Part shown: piece by piece, positions 1 through 8,289 of the stretch
How the letters are laid out: each line of letters begins with the position of its first letter
Position numbering within the stretch: the first letter of the stretch is position 1
From: JAFAHD01 sp963772515
GTDB lineage: Bacteria > Vulcanimicrobiota > Vulcanimicrobiia > Eremiobacterales > Eremiobacteraceae
NCBI GenBank assembly: GCA_963772515.1
Contig: CAVYXC010000003.1
Span: 434,001-498,000, forward strand
DNA length: 64,000 nt
Reading direction: 5' to 3'
Translations under genes and position numbers: made by a program
The notes under the pieces: model-generated
Seen by the model: only the letters and a program-made list of their open reading frames with translations
The model's database searches: none
What the model was told of the DNA's origin: nothing

Positions 1-490
1 TCTGCACCTGGTCGTTGCCGCGCCGGCCTTCGTCTTCGGTGATCTTCCCGTCGCGCTGGGCGTGCTGGATGTGGTTGTGGCCGTCCTTGCGCACATTGCG
101 CACGGCGACGCGGCCATCCTCGGCCCGCTTGTGCACGAGCTTGACCAGCTCTTTGCGGCGCTCTTCGTTGAGCGGGGGCAGGACCAGGCGGATGATGCCG
201 CCGTCCACGTTCGGAGTGATGCCGATGTCGGAGGCTTCGATCGCCTTGCGGACGTCGCCGACGATCGATTTGTCGTGGGGCGAGACGACGATGCTGCGCG
301 CATCCGGAATCGAGATCGTCGCGCAATGCTTGAGCGGCATCTCCGTGCCGTATGCGTTGACGACCACATGGTCGAGCAGCGCGCTGTTCGCGCGCCCCGT
401 GCGGATGGCGGCGAACTCGCCCCGCGTCGTGTCGACCGCCTTCTTCATGCGCTCTTCGAGGTCTTTATACAACTGGGGCAGCATGCCCAT
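1..490 (-). CDS. frr: Ribosome recycling factor, 3' end outside window
   Basis: Releases ribosomes from mRNA after termination, together with EF-G, in the cytoplasm. The minus-strand reading from 490 gives an N-terminus of MGMLPQLYKDLEERMKKAVD followed by the typical RTGRAN motif, a VVVNAYGTEMPLKHCATIS-like strand and LPPLNEERRKEL, all RRF hallmarks. A GGAGGG Shine-Dalgarno lies 7 nt upstream of the ATG. The start overlaps the end of pyrH by 26 bp, so it is probably translated from the same rpsB-tsf-pyrH-frr transcript. The C-terminus runs off position 1 after a GRRGNDQVQ-type stretch. Confidence 0.95.
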   Translation of the reverse strand, partial: MGMLPQLYKDLEERMKKAVDTTRGEFAAIRTGRANSALLDHVVVNAYGTEMPLKHCATISIPDARSIVVSPHDKSIVGDVRKAIEASDIGITPNVDGGIIRLVLPPLNEERRKELVKLVHKRAEDGRVAVRNVRKDGHNHIQHAQRDGKITEDEGRRGNDQVQ

Positions 491-1232
491 CGTGTGCCCT
501 CCCTACGAACGTGCCGATCGGCTCGCCCCAGATGACGCGTCGGATGTTGCCTTTGCGCATAAGCTCGAAGACGACGATCGGCAGGCCGTTGTCCATGCAC
601 AGCGTCAGCGCGGTGTTGTCGAGCACCTCGAGCCCGCGCTGCAGCACTTCGAGATACTCGAGCGTCGTGAAGCGTGCGGCGTTCGCGTCCTTCTTCGGAT
701 CGGCGCTATACACGCCGTCGACCTGCGTGGCTTTGAGGATCGCCTCGGCGCCTATTTCGATGGCGCGCAGCGCGGCGGTCGTGTCGGTGGTGAAATACGG
801 GTTACCGGTGCCGGCGGCGAAGATGACGACGCGGCCTTTCTCGAGGTGGCGGATGGCGCGCCGGCGGATGTACGGCTCGGCGACCTGGTGCATCGAGATG
901 GCGGTCTGGACGCGCGTGGCCATGCCGATGTTCTCGAGCGCGTCTTGCAGCGCCAGCGCGTTGATGACGGTGGCCAGCATGCCCATGTAGTCGGCGGTCG
1001 CGCGATCCATGTTCTCGTGCGACGCCGTCTTGCCGCGCCAGATGTTGCCGCCGCCGACGACGCACGCCATCTGCACGCCCGCGATGGCGACGTCCTTGAT
1101 CTCGTGTGCTATCTGATAGACCGCGTCGGTATCGATCGGTTCGCCACGCCCGCCGCCCGCGAACGCTTCGCCGCTGAGTTTGAGCAGGACGCGTTTGTAC
1201 GCCGGCTGGTCGCCGGCGCGGACGGCGCTCAT
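465..1232 (-). CDS. pyrH: Uridylate kinase (UMP kinase)
   Basis: Phosphorylates UMP to UDP in pyrimidine nucleotide synthesis. The 255-residue product begins MSAVRAGDQPAYKRVLLKLS and carries the amino-acid-kinase fold signatures KLSGEAF and VGGGNIWRG, then DRATADYMGMLATVINALAL and a central TGNPYFTTDTTAALRA, all characteristic of bacterial PyrH. Length is normal. The chosen ATG at 1232 lies 1 nt beyond the tsf stop. A longer in-frame extension upstream is only tsf read in another frame. The tail GTFVGRAHDGHAAPVV overlaps the start of frr. It is the third gene of the translation cluster. Confidence 0.95.
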   Translation of the reverse strand: MSAVRAGDQPAYKRVLLKLSGEAFAGGGRGEPIDTDAVYQIAHEIKDVAIAGVQMACVVGGGNIWRGKTASHENMDRATADYMGMLATVINALALQDALENIGMATRVQTAISMHQVAEPYIRRRAIRHLEKGRVVIFAAGTGNPYFTTDTTAALRAIEIGAEAILKATQVDGVYSADPKKDANAARFTTLEYLEVLQRGLEVLDNTALTLCMDNGLPIVVFELMRKGNIRRVIWGEPIGTFVGRAHDGHAAPVV

Positions 1233-1233
1233 G

Positions 1234-1794
1234 TCAAGACTCGCCGATGTCGAACCGGGCGAACCTGCGGATCTTGATGTTCTCGCCGAGCACGCCGACG
1301 GCGCCGGCGACGAGGTCGGCGATCGTGCGGCTCTCATCGCGCACGAACGGCTGCTCGAGCAGCACGTGCTCCTCGTAGTACTTGTCGATCTTGCCGTCGT
1401 GCTCGACCTCGAGCTTGGCTTTCTCGGCGGCCGGGATGTCGTCGCGCGAGATGAACTGCGGCCGCGAGGCGCAGATGTGCAGCGCCAGATCGTGGGCCAG
1501 TTTTTGGAAGATCTCGTTCTTGGCGACGAAATCCGTCTCGCACGCAAGCTCGACCAGCACGCCCATCTTGCCGCCCTGGTGGACGTAGTGGCCGATGAAG
1601 CCTTCGCGCACTTCGCGATCGCCCTTTTTGGCGGCGACCTGTTGGCCGCGCTCTGCGAGCAGCTTGCGCGCTCGCTCCCTGTCGCCGGAGGCCTCGACGA
1701 GCGCGCGCCGGCAATCCATCACCGGGGCGTTCGTCGCCTCGCGCAGGACCTTGACGTCGGCCGCGCTCGGTACGTATTTCTCAGTCATTTCCAC
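1234..1794 (-). CDS. tsf: Elongation factor Ts, short form
   Basis: Guanine nucleotide exchange factor for EF-Tu. The 186-residue product has an N-terminal UBA-like helix region (VKVLREATNAPVMDCRRALV), the CETDFVAKN motif that contacts EF-Tu, and ends at DIGES. It is close to the length of the short Thermus-type EF-Ts and lacks the duplicated core and coiled coil of the E. coli protein. It lies 124 bp downstream of rpsB, the usual gene order. The stop abuts the pyrH start, consistent with one operon. Confidence 0.95.
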   Translation of the reverse strand: MEMTEKYVPSAADVKVLREATNAPVMDCRRALVEASGDRERARKLLAERGQQVAAKKGDREVREGFIGHYVHQGGKMGVLVELACETDFVAKNEIFQKLAHDLALHICASRPQFISRDDIPAAEKAKLEVEHDGKIDKYYEEHVLLEQPFVRDESRTIADLVAGAVGVLGENIKIRRFARFDIGES

Positions 1795-1918
1795 GTGTCC
1801 CGTTTCCTCGTATCATTGACGTTCCCTCTCACGCGCGCGGCTGCGCCGAGTCGCGTGCAAAGGGACGCGCTGCAAAATCCAGTTCTTGGTCGCGTCGCTT
1901 TTCGGGTCGGCCGCGCGC

Positions 1919-2767
1919 TTACGTGCTTGCGGGCGTCGGTTCGCTCGGGGCCGCTGCAGCCTCAGTCGGCGCCTGGACGCTCTCCGGCATCGCAGGCGGC
2001 GCAGTCGACGGCTCCGCGCTCGCCGGCGGAGCGGCAGCCGCCGTCGCGTCGGGCGTCGAGCCCATGTACTCCGCCGATTCGGCTTCCGTTTTGCCCTCGA
2101 TGATCGCGTCGGCGATCTTGCCGCTCATGAGCTTGACCGCGCGGATGGCGTCATCGTTGCCCGGGATCGCATAGTCGATCTCGTCGGGATCGCAATTGGT
2201 GTCGATGACGGCGATGATCGGGATCTTGAGCTTGCGCGCTTCGAGCACGGCGATGCGTTCCTTGCGCGGATCGACGATGAACACCGCGTCCGGCAGCTTG
2301 GGCATGTCTTTGATGCCCGCGAGGAACCGGTCCAGCTTGCGCAGCTCGTCCTCCAACAGTCCGACTTCTTTCTTGGTCAGCACTTCGAACACGCCGGTGT
2401 CGCGCTGGCGCTCAAGCTCGCGCAGCCGCTGGATGCGTTTTTGGATCGTCTGGAAGTTGGTCAGCGTGCCGCCTAGCCAGCGCTGATTCACATAGAACAT
2501 GCCGGCGCGCTCGGCTTCTTCTTTCACCGCCTCTTGCGCTTGCTTCTTGGTGCCGACGAACAGGAAGACTTTGCCTTGGCGGGCCATCTCTTTGACCACG
2601 CCGTACACCTCGCGCAGTTTGAGCACGGTCTTTTGGAGATCGATGATGTAGATGCCGTTGCGCTCTTGGAAGATGTACTTGGCCATCTTCGGGTTCCAAC
2701 GTCGGGTCTGGTGCCCGAAATGGACGCCGGCCTCGAGCAGCTGTTTCATGGAGATGATGGAAGACAT
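1919..2767 (-). CDS. rpsB: 30S ribosomal protein S2
   Basis: Structural protein of the small ribosomal subunit. The 282-residue product starts MSSIISMKQLLEAGVHFGHQ and contains the diagnostic GVHFGHQTRRWNPKM, VGTKKQAQEAV and RWLGGTLTNFQTI motifs, then VFIVDPRKE and DTNCDPDEIDYAIPGNDDAIRA. After about residue 235 it ends in an Ala/Pro/Glu-rich tail (from EYMGSTPDATAAAAPP onwards), an extension also seen in other high-GC bacteria. A GAGAGAGG ribosome-binding site precedes the ATG. A palindromic repeat (2796-2823) sits in the leader. First gene of the tsf-pyrH-frr cluster. Confidence 0.97.
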   Translation of the reverse strand: MSSIISMKQLLEAGVHFGHQTRRWNPKMAKYIFQERNGIYIIDLQKTVLKLREVYGVVKEMARQGKVFLFVGTKKQAQEAVKEEAERAGMFYVNQRWLGGTLTNFQTIQKRIQRLRELERQRDTGVFEVLTKKEVGLLEDELRKLDRFLAGIKDMPKLPDAVFIVDPRKERIAVLEARKLKIPIIAVIDTNCDPDEIDYAIPGNDDAIRAVKLMSGKIADAIIEGKTEAESAEYMGSTPDATAAAAPPASAEPSTAPPAMPESVQAPTEAAAAPSEPTPAST

Positions 2768-2795
2768 GCGAAAACCTCTCTCTAAGCTGCCCCGT

Positions 2796-2823
2796 CATGG
2801 AGCGGTCGAATTCATTCGACCGT
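2796..2823. repeat. Dispersed hairpin repeat, copy 1 (rpsB leader)
   Basis: Near-perfect palindrome with arms CGGTCGAA and TTCGACCG around a 4-nt centre at 2803-2822, plus flanking CATGGAG. The same roughly 27-bp element occurs at 46264-46291 and 57323-57349. In all three places it lies just 5' of a gene start, here 29 bp upstream of rpsB. It could act as an RNA hairpin in the leader or be a mobile REP-like sequence. Confidence 0.75.
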
Positions 2824-3004
2824 CGATCCGGAACCAGCCACAACAGCCGCTGGGCGGCCGTTCACTAGGATCGGGGTGTGACCGGGAGGGCACACCTCCC
2901 GCGACTGGCGATCGCGGGCAAATGGCGCATTTCTGATCCTAAACTTGCGCCCTGATATCTTACCATACGAGCATTGCGGGACGCAACGCAGAAAGCCGGC
3001 TAGA

Positions 3005-3379
3005 TTGATACTGCTGTCGATAACGCCGTGGAACAAGATATTGCTCGCCGTCGCCGTCCTATCGGCGCAAGCGCTCGACATCAACGCGACGCAGCACATC
3101 CTCGCGCCTCCCTACAACGGGCGCGAGAACGAATTCCTCGCCCATCCTTTCGTCCATCCGAACGGCTACGCCGAGCAGTGGGCGGCGACGCTCGGCTCCG
3201 ACGGCCTGCAGTATCTCATCACGCGTCACTGGGCCGCGAACGCGCAATCTGCGCTGTGGTCGGCGCGCGCCGCAGCGCACCTCAACGCGGCGCTGCAGGT
3301 GCAGGCGCAGATCCGCGCGTTCAACGCGCAGCAATCCGCCGCATCGCAAGCGGCGGAGGAGAGCGCGCCGCTGCCCTAA
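3005..3379 (+). CDS. Small hypothetical protein with N-terminal membrane segment
   Basis: Not recognised. The reading frame has an N-terminal hydrophobic stretch (ILLAVAVLSAQALDINATQH), then PPYNGRENEFLAHPFV and an alanine-rich amphipathic C-terminal half ending QSAASQAAEESAPLP. This layout resembles small bacterial proteins with one signal anchor and an (E)NPxARPFV-like segment, but no family can be named. The start is uncertain: a TTG at 3005 is used because the hydrophobic segment follows directly, and an earlier TTG at 2945 is possible. It is divergent from rpsB and upstream of the ATPase gene at 3427. Confidence 0.45.
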   Translation: MILLSITPWNKILLAVAVLSAQALDINATQHILAPPYNGRENEFLAHPFVHPNGYAEQWAATLGSDGLQYLITRHWAANAQSALWSARAAAHLNAALQVQAQIRAFNAQQSAASQAAEESAPLP

Positions 3380-3426
3380 AGCGCGCCTACGGGGGGCCGT
3401 CGTGCGCGCACGTGGAATCTTCACGC

Positions 3427-4350
3427 ATGCTGCTCGACGCCTTCGGGTTGCAGCGCGACCCGTTTGTCGACACCGCGGATCCGGCGTTCTACTTCGAGAC
3501 GATCGCGACGGCCAACAACCGGCGTCGCCTCTTCGAATGTCTCGCCGGGGGGCGCGGACTTGCCGTCGTGCTCGGACCGGTGGGAGCGGGCAAGACGTCG
3601 CTTTTCAACGCCGTCACGCAGCGCTTGCTCGAAGATCCGCGCTTTCTCGTCGGTCTCATCTTGGATCCGACGTTTGGCGACGAATCGCAGCTGCTCGATG
3701 CGGTCACCGCAGCGCTCGGCTTTCCCGCCTTGCGCGACGACAACGGCTCCGCGCCCTCGAGCGCGAGCCCGCGCGACCTGCGCGAACATCTCAAGCGTCA
3801 GCTTTTCGAAGCCACCGCAGCCGACGGGCGTCAAGCGATTCTGCTGGTCGATGAGGCGCAGCTTCTGCCCGACGAACTCCTCGAGAGCTTGCGTTCGCTG
3901 CTGAACTTCCAGCTCGACGAGCGCAAACTGCTCTCGATCGGACTCGCTGGGCAGGCGGAGATCGCGTCCGCGATCGTGCGGCGGCCGAATTTGAGCGATC
4001 GCGTCGCGGTGTGGCTCGACATCGCGCCGTTGACCGAATCGGAAGCGGCAGGCCTTATCGATCATCGCCTGCGGCGCGCCGGCTTTGCGGGCGACCGGTC
4101 GCCGTTCGGCAGCGATGCGATGCGCGATATCTGGCGGCGCTCCGCCGGCCTGCCGCGCCGCCTCGGCGCATTAGCACGCGAATCGATGGAGATCGCAGCC
4201 GAACGCGGCAGCCGCGACATCCGGCCTGGCGACGTCGCCGATGCAACGCGCCGTCTGCCGCCGCCTTTTGAAGCATCGAATGCTCCCGCGCCATCGATGC
4301 GGACATCGTCCGCGCGCCCGTGGTGGCAGCGCTGGAAAGTGGCGCGATGA
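3427..4350 (+). CDS. ExeA/GspA-type AAA ATPase
   Basis: Predicted ATPase of the general-secretion/pilus accessory family. The product starts MLLDAFGLQRDPFVDTADPA, the classic opening of ExeA-like proteins (FGL...PF...D), followed by Walker A GPVGAGKTS (about residue 49), Walker B AILLVDEAQLLP (about residue 140), a sensor-1-like LLSIGLAGQ and an arginine-rich lid. Length (307 residues) fits the AAA_22 core without the peptidoglycan-binding C-terminus of full ExeA. The ATG at 3427 is chosen because homology begins there; an upstream in-frame extension is low-complexity. The stop overlaps the next ATG (ATGA), implying translational coupling. Confidence 0.85.
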   Translation: MLLDAFGLQRDPFVDTADPAFYFETIATANNRRRLFECLAGGRGLAVVLGPVGAGKTSLFNAVTQRLLEDPRFLVGLILDPTFGDESQLLDAVTAALGFPALRDDNGSAPSSASPRDLREHLKRQLFEATAADGRQAILLVDEAQLLPDELLESLRSLLNFQLDERKLLSIGLAGQAEIASAIVRRPNLSDRVAVWLDIAPLTESEAAGLIDHRLRRAGFAGDRSPFGSDAMRDIWRRSAGLPRRLGALARESMEIAAERGSRDIRPGDVADATRRLPPPFEASNAPAPSMRTSSARPWWQRWKVAR

Positions 4351-5012
4351 GCGACACGCGGCGCATTCCGGCAGACATGCTGTTGCTCGCGCAGCGCCGG
4401 CGCGGCGCCGCTCCCGTGCCCGCGCCGCCCCTTGCCGCAGCGCCTGCTGAGACGGACGAATTTCTCGACGATGCCTTGATCACGCAGACCAGCGGCGCAC
4501 CCGATGAAGCGCCGCCTGCATTCGTGCTGTATCGACCGCTTGGCCAAGTGAGCTTGGCGGCGCAGCATTGGAGCTCGACGGTCGATCACGAAGCGCTGCA
4601 AACCGCGATCGTGTGCTGCCCGACCGGCCGCCCGGCCACGCGTCCGTTCGAGCAAAGCCTCGTGGCAGTCGTGCCGCTGTCGCTGTCCGCGCCCCCCGAA
4701 GGCGTTCCGACGTTGCACGTCACACTGAGCGCGGACGACGTCGCCGCTGTGGAACAGGGCATGCGCCGCACGTCGCGAGCCGTCGGTCTGCGTCTCGTGC
4801 GCGCGGCAGCGTTGCCGACCGGCATCGCCGGCGCCGAGCCGGCTTCGACGGGTCTCGCCACCGCGGCGCTCTCCGCATACCGCACGGCGGCCCTCATCCA
4901 TGCCTGGAATGCCGCCCTGGGCGCGTCCGCGGCAGCCGACCTCGAACGCGAGCGCGACGCGGCGGCGGTCAATCTGCTCTCGACGTTGCGCGGCCTGCTT
5001 GGAGAGGCATAG
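4347..5012 (+). CDS. Hypothetical protein coupled to ExeA-like ATPase
   Basis: Unrecognised 221-residue protein, start ATG at 4347 overlapping the ATPase stop by 4 nt. The N-terminal 70 residues are Pro/Ala-rich and probably disordered (APVPAPPLAAAPAETDE). The middle is a mixed alpha/beta segment (FVLYRPLGQVSLAAQHW, ALQTAIVCCPTGRP) and the C-terminus is helical and Ala-rich. No signal peptide or membrane helix is seen. Coupling suggests it works with the ATPase, perhaps as a cytoplasmic partner of a secretion or pilus machine whose other parts are not in this window. Confidence 0.7.
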   Translation: MSDTRRIPADMLLLAQRRRGAAPVPAPPLAAAPAETDEFLDDALITQTSGAPDEAPPAFVLYRPLGQVSLAAQHWSSTVDHEALQTAIVCCPTGRPATRPFEQSLVAVVPLSLSAPPEGVPTLHVTLSADDVAAVEQGMRRTSRAVGLRLVRAAALPTGIAGAEPASTGLATAALSAYRTAALIHAWNAALGASAAADLERERDAAAVNLLSTLRGLLGEA

Positions 5013-5015
5013 ATC

Positions 5016-6602
5016 ATGAACACCCCGTTGTTGGTGACCGATTTCATCAAGCGCGCGCGCACGGTGTTCCGCGACGCGACCGCGGTCGTATGCGGCGCCG
5101 AGCGTTTGACCTACGGACAGCTGGCCGAACGCATCGACCGCTTCTCGAACGCGCTCGTGCGCATGGGCGCCAACCGCGGCGACGTGGTCGCATACATCTC
5201 GTTCAACTGCCACCGGCTACTCGAGGGCTACTACGCGGTGCCGCAGATCGGCGCGATCCTGTTGCCGATCAACATCCGCCTGACGCCGCCCGACATCGCG
5301 TATATCCTCGCCGACGCCGGCGCCTCGACCGTCGTGATCGACCGCCAGCTCGTCGGACTGCTCGCGCCGATCTTGCCCTCGCTGCCCGCGATCAAGCATG
5401 TCATTCTGATGGGCGGCGATCCGAAAGCCGACGTGCCCGTGCGCGGCACCGACTACGAGGCGCTGATCGCCGGGTCACCCGCGCAGTTCGCGGCGCCGGC
5501 GATCGACGAAGACGACGTCGCCGAGCTCTTCTACACCAGCGGTACGACCGCGCGTCCCAAAGGCGTGATGCTGACGCACCGCAATCTCGTGACGCACGCA
5601 TACTCGGCGATGGCCTGCGTCCACGTCAGCGACACGGACGTCATCCTGCATAGCATTCCGCTGTTCCACGTCAACGGCTGGGGAACGCCGCACACGCTGA
5701 CCATGGTCGGCGGTCGCCACGTCATGGTGCCGCGCTTCGATCCCGAGCACGTGCTCGAGGTGATGGAGCGCGAGCGCGTGACCAGGATGTTCATGGTGCC
5801 GACCATGGCGGTGGCGTTGATGAGCGCCCCGTCGTGGCGCACGCGCGATCTGAGCGCGGTGAACAGGATCATGTTCGGCGGCGCAGCCACACCGCCGGCA
5901 CTGCTGCGGGCCATGGACGAACGGCTGCCAAACGCGGTCATCCACTGCGGCTACGGCCTCTCGGAGACATCGCCGATCCTCACGACGGCATTGCCGGGCG
6001 CATACATGCATCTCGACAAGACCGCCTCGCTGCCGGTCCGCGCCACGGCCGGCGTGCCGCTGCCTGGCATCGAGGTCGAGATCCTTGACGAAGCCGGCGT
6101 GCCGCAGCCGCATGACGGCACTAGCGTCGGCGAGATATGCGCGCGTGGCAACTCGATCTTCGCCGGGTATTGGAAACAGCCGGAAGAGACCGCGAAATAC
6201 ATCGTGAACGGTTGGTTCCACACCGGCGACATGGGCACGATCGACGACCGGGGCTACGTCTCGATCGTCGACCGCAAGAAAGACATCATCATCACCGGCG
6301 GCGAGAACGTGGCCTCGATCGAGATCGAGAAAGCGATCTACGATCATCCCGCGGTGCTCGAATGCGCGGTCATCGGCGTGCCGGACGAGAAATGGGGCGA
6401 GGTCCCCGCGGCCGTCATCGTCCTCAAGCCGGGCGCGAAGCTCGACGTGGCGGAACTGATCGAGCACACGCGCGCCAGCCTCGCGCACTTCAAGGTTCCC
6501 AAACACGTGCGCTTCGTGGAGGCGCTGCCCAAAGGCGGCACGGGCAAGATCCTCAAGCGCGAGCTGCGCGAGGCGTTCGCAAAAGAGACCGCTGCCACGT
6601 GA
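5016..6602 (+). CDS. AMP-dependent acyl-CoA synthetase (FadD-like)
   Basis: Activates a fatty or aryl acid to its CoA ester through an acyl-adenylate. The 528-residue ANL-superfamily protein has the P-loop-like A3 motif FYTSGTTARPKGVMLTHRN (about residue 170), A5 motif YGLSETSP, A7/A8 region GWFHTGDMGTIDDRGY and VDRKKDIIITGGENVAS, and the catalytic lysine motif PKGGTGKILKRELR near the C-terminus. Length and motif order match medium/long-chain or 3-methylmercaptopropionyl-CoA ligases. Substrate cannot be told from sequence. It starts 3 nt after the preceding gene and may feed the beta-oxidation genes at 45-48 kb. Confidence 0.92.
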   Translation: MNTPLLVTDFIKRARTVFRDATAVVCGAERLTYGQLAERIDRFSNALVRMGANRGDVVAYISFNCHRLLEGYYAVPQIGAILLPINIRLTPPDIAYILADAGASTVVIDRQLVGLLAPILPSLPAIKHVILMGGDPKADVPVRGTDYEALIAGSPAQFAAPAIDEDDVAELFYTSGTTARPKGVMLTHRNLVTHAYSAMACVHVSDTDVILHSIPLFHVNGWGTPHTLTMVGGRHVMVPRFDPEHVLEVMERERVTRMFMVPTMAVALMSAPSWRTRDLSAVNRIMFGGAATPPALLRAMDERLPNAVIHCGYGLSETSPILTTALPGAYMHLDKTASLPVRATAGVPLPGIEVEILDEAGVPQPHDGTSVGEICARGNSIFAGYWKQPEETAKYIVNGWFHTGDMGTIDDRGYVSIVDRKKDIIITGGENVASIEIEKAIYDHPAVLECAVIGVPDEKWGEVPAAVIVLKPGAKLDVAELIEHTRASLAHFKVPKHVRFVEALPKGGTGKILKRELREAFAKETAAT

Positions 6603-6628
6603 GATGGTCCCGGGCGGGAGCATAAGCA

Positions 6629-7288
6629 GTGTCGCTCGAGTTGGTCAGCACAATCGCGTCGATTGGGACGTTCGTCGTCATCACGGCGACGGCGGTCGCC
6701 GCGATGATCCAGCTGCGCCATTCGCGCAGCGGCAATCAGATCTCGGCGCTGACGGAGTGTCGAGAGGTCATCGAATCGCCGGAATTCTTCAAGGCGCGGC
6801 GCTTCATCCAAGAAGATCTACCCGGCCTCCTCAAGCAGCCGGGAACCGCGGCGCGCCTGGAGCGCCGGGTCCTGGATGACGAGCTGCAGGCGATAAATTT
6901 TATCGGCAATTTTTTCGAGAATCTTGGCGCGTTCGTCAAGCACGGCATCATCGACAGAGAGATCGCCTGCGATCTCTGGTCCGGCGTCGTGCTGACGGCT
7001 TGGAACTCGCTTCTGCCTGTCACCGCGATCAGGCGCCGGGTCCTCAAATCGCGAGCGCTCTTGGAGAATTTCGAGTACCTCGCCGTGATATCTGAAGATT
7101 ACATCGCGCGCTACCCGGACGGCATCTATCCGCGAGGAGTAAGCGCGGATGCCGCATGCCAGCCGAGGAATCGTTGCCGATTTAGCGGGCGAGCTTGTCG
7201 CGCAAGAACTCCGCCGCAGCGCGTTAGAGCTGCTCGAGCGACCTGCGGAAGACACGCACCGTGTAGTCGATCGGCTGCGAACCTGTGA
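6629..7288 (+). CDS. DUF4760-like membrane-anchored protein
   Basis: GTG start preceded by GGCGGGAG. An N-terminal transmembrane helix (STIASIGTFVVITATAVAAM) is followed by a cytoplasmic helical domain with RHSRSGNQISAL, EFFKARRFIQEDLP and FIGNFFENLGAFVKHGIID, a pattern common in bacterial DUF4760 proteins of unknown role. Normal-looking sequence ends near RYPDGIYPRGV (about residue 172). The last 45 residues are Cys/Arg-rich, overlap the convergent gene at 7224 and probably reflect a lost stop codon or a small frameshift. Confidence 0.65.
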   Translation: MSLELVSTIASIGTFVVITATAVAAMIQLRHSRSGNQISALTECREVIESPEFFKARRFIQEDLPGLLKQPGTAARLERRVLDDELQAINFIGNFFENLGAFVKHGIIDREIACDLWSGVVLTAWNSLLPVTAIRRRVLKSRALLENFEYLAVISEDYIARYPDGIYPRGVSADAACQPRNRCRFSGRACRARTPPQRVRAARATCGRHAPCSRSAANL

Positions 7289-8249
7289 TGTACACGGTGA
7301 TTTTCGCCGACGTGCTTTGACCCGGCAGCAGCGTCAGGCCGTTCGGAAGCCGCATCGAATAGTACGGCGAGTTGACCGGCTCGATGATCTTCGTCCGTCC
7401 GGAGTTGGTGATGACCGATTTCGCCGGAAGATCAGACAGCACGACATAGAGCTGGCCCGGTAGCGGTATCGGCGAGACGTTGGTCACGCGCACCGTTTGC
7501 GTATAACTGCTTGAGGACGCATCGAATGGCGTGATCTGCGGCGTCAGCCGTTCAACTTTCACTTGCGGTGTGACATCGGTCGGCGGAAGCGGGTGCTGCG
7601 AATCCTCGACCCAGACGCTCGCGAATGCTTTCCGGCCGCCGTTGGTCACGCTCACGATAGCGATGCCGTAGCCTGTCGCCAGGACGTGCCCGTTGATATC
7701 CACCTTGGCGATGTGCCCGTCGCTGGACCTATATGCCGTGCCCGTCGACGCGGTCGAGAGATCGCGCTCGACGCCGCCAGGATACTCGCCGCGCACGTAG
7801 ATGTTCTCGGTCTCGCCCGGAGCGTTCACCATGAACGTCGCTTCGACGAGAGATAAGCTCTCGGGCGCGCCTGATGGACGAACGATGATCGTCAGGCCCA
7901 CGCCTTCGATGGCCGTGCCATCTGTTCCGATAACGGCGGGAATGATGCCCACCGGTCCAGCGGCGTCTTCTGGAATCTTGAAACTGGCCTGGAAGGTTGT
8001 TCCGTTGTAATTCGTTCCTTGCAATACGCCGGCGCCTTGCAGACCGACGGCGACCCAACCCGCTTGCACGGGGACTTGCGACGAAACCGTGACGACGACG
8101 GTAGCGCCGGAAGCGAACACCTGCCCCGCGCGCGGCGACGTGATTTGTACTCGCGGGTCGCTCCGCTCGGCCGCCACCACCGGTTCGGCAAGACCCGATC
8201 CGGCCAGCGCGAGGACGCATAACGAGACGATCAATCGCATCGCAGTCAT
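7224..8249 (-). CDS. Secreted protein with Ig-like/BIG2 domains
   Basis: Exported 341-residue protein. A clear signal peptide (MRLIVSLCVLALAGSGLAEP...VVAAERS) precedes an Ig-like region beginning VQITSPRAGQVFASGATVVV, then a bacterial Ig-like segment with GTAYRSSDGHIAKVDINGHV and GIAIVSVTNGG, the typical BIG_2 pattern, and a C-terminal beta-rich domain (YTQTVRVTNVSPIPLPGQLYVVL). Probably cell-surface or periplasmic; no enzymatic motif. Two starts are possible (8249 or 8240), both giving the same signal peptide. Its 3' end overlaps the convergent DUF4760-like gene. Confidence 0.75.
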   Translation of the reverse strand: MTAMRLIVSLCVLALAGSGLAEPVVAAERSDPRVQITSPRAGQVFASGATVVVTVSSQVPVQAGWVAVGLQGAGVLQGTNYNGTTFQASFKIPEDAAGPVGIIPAVIGTDGTAIEGVGLTIIVRPSGAPESLSLVEATFMVNAPGETENIYVRGEYPGGVERDLSTASTGTAYRSSDGHIAKVDINGHVLATGYGIAIVSVTNGGRKAFASVWVEDSQHPLPPTDVTPQVKVERLTPQITPFDASSSSYTQTVRVTNVSPIPLPGQLYVVLSDLPAKSVITNSGRTKIIEPVNSPYYSMRLPNGLTLLPGQSTSAKITVYITGSQPIDYTVRVFRRSLEQL

Positions 8250-8289
8250 TGTACCACTTCACGTTACCGCGACGCTGCGCCCGACGGCG

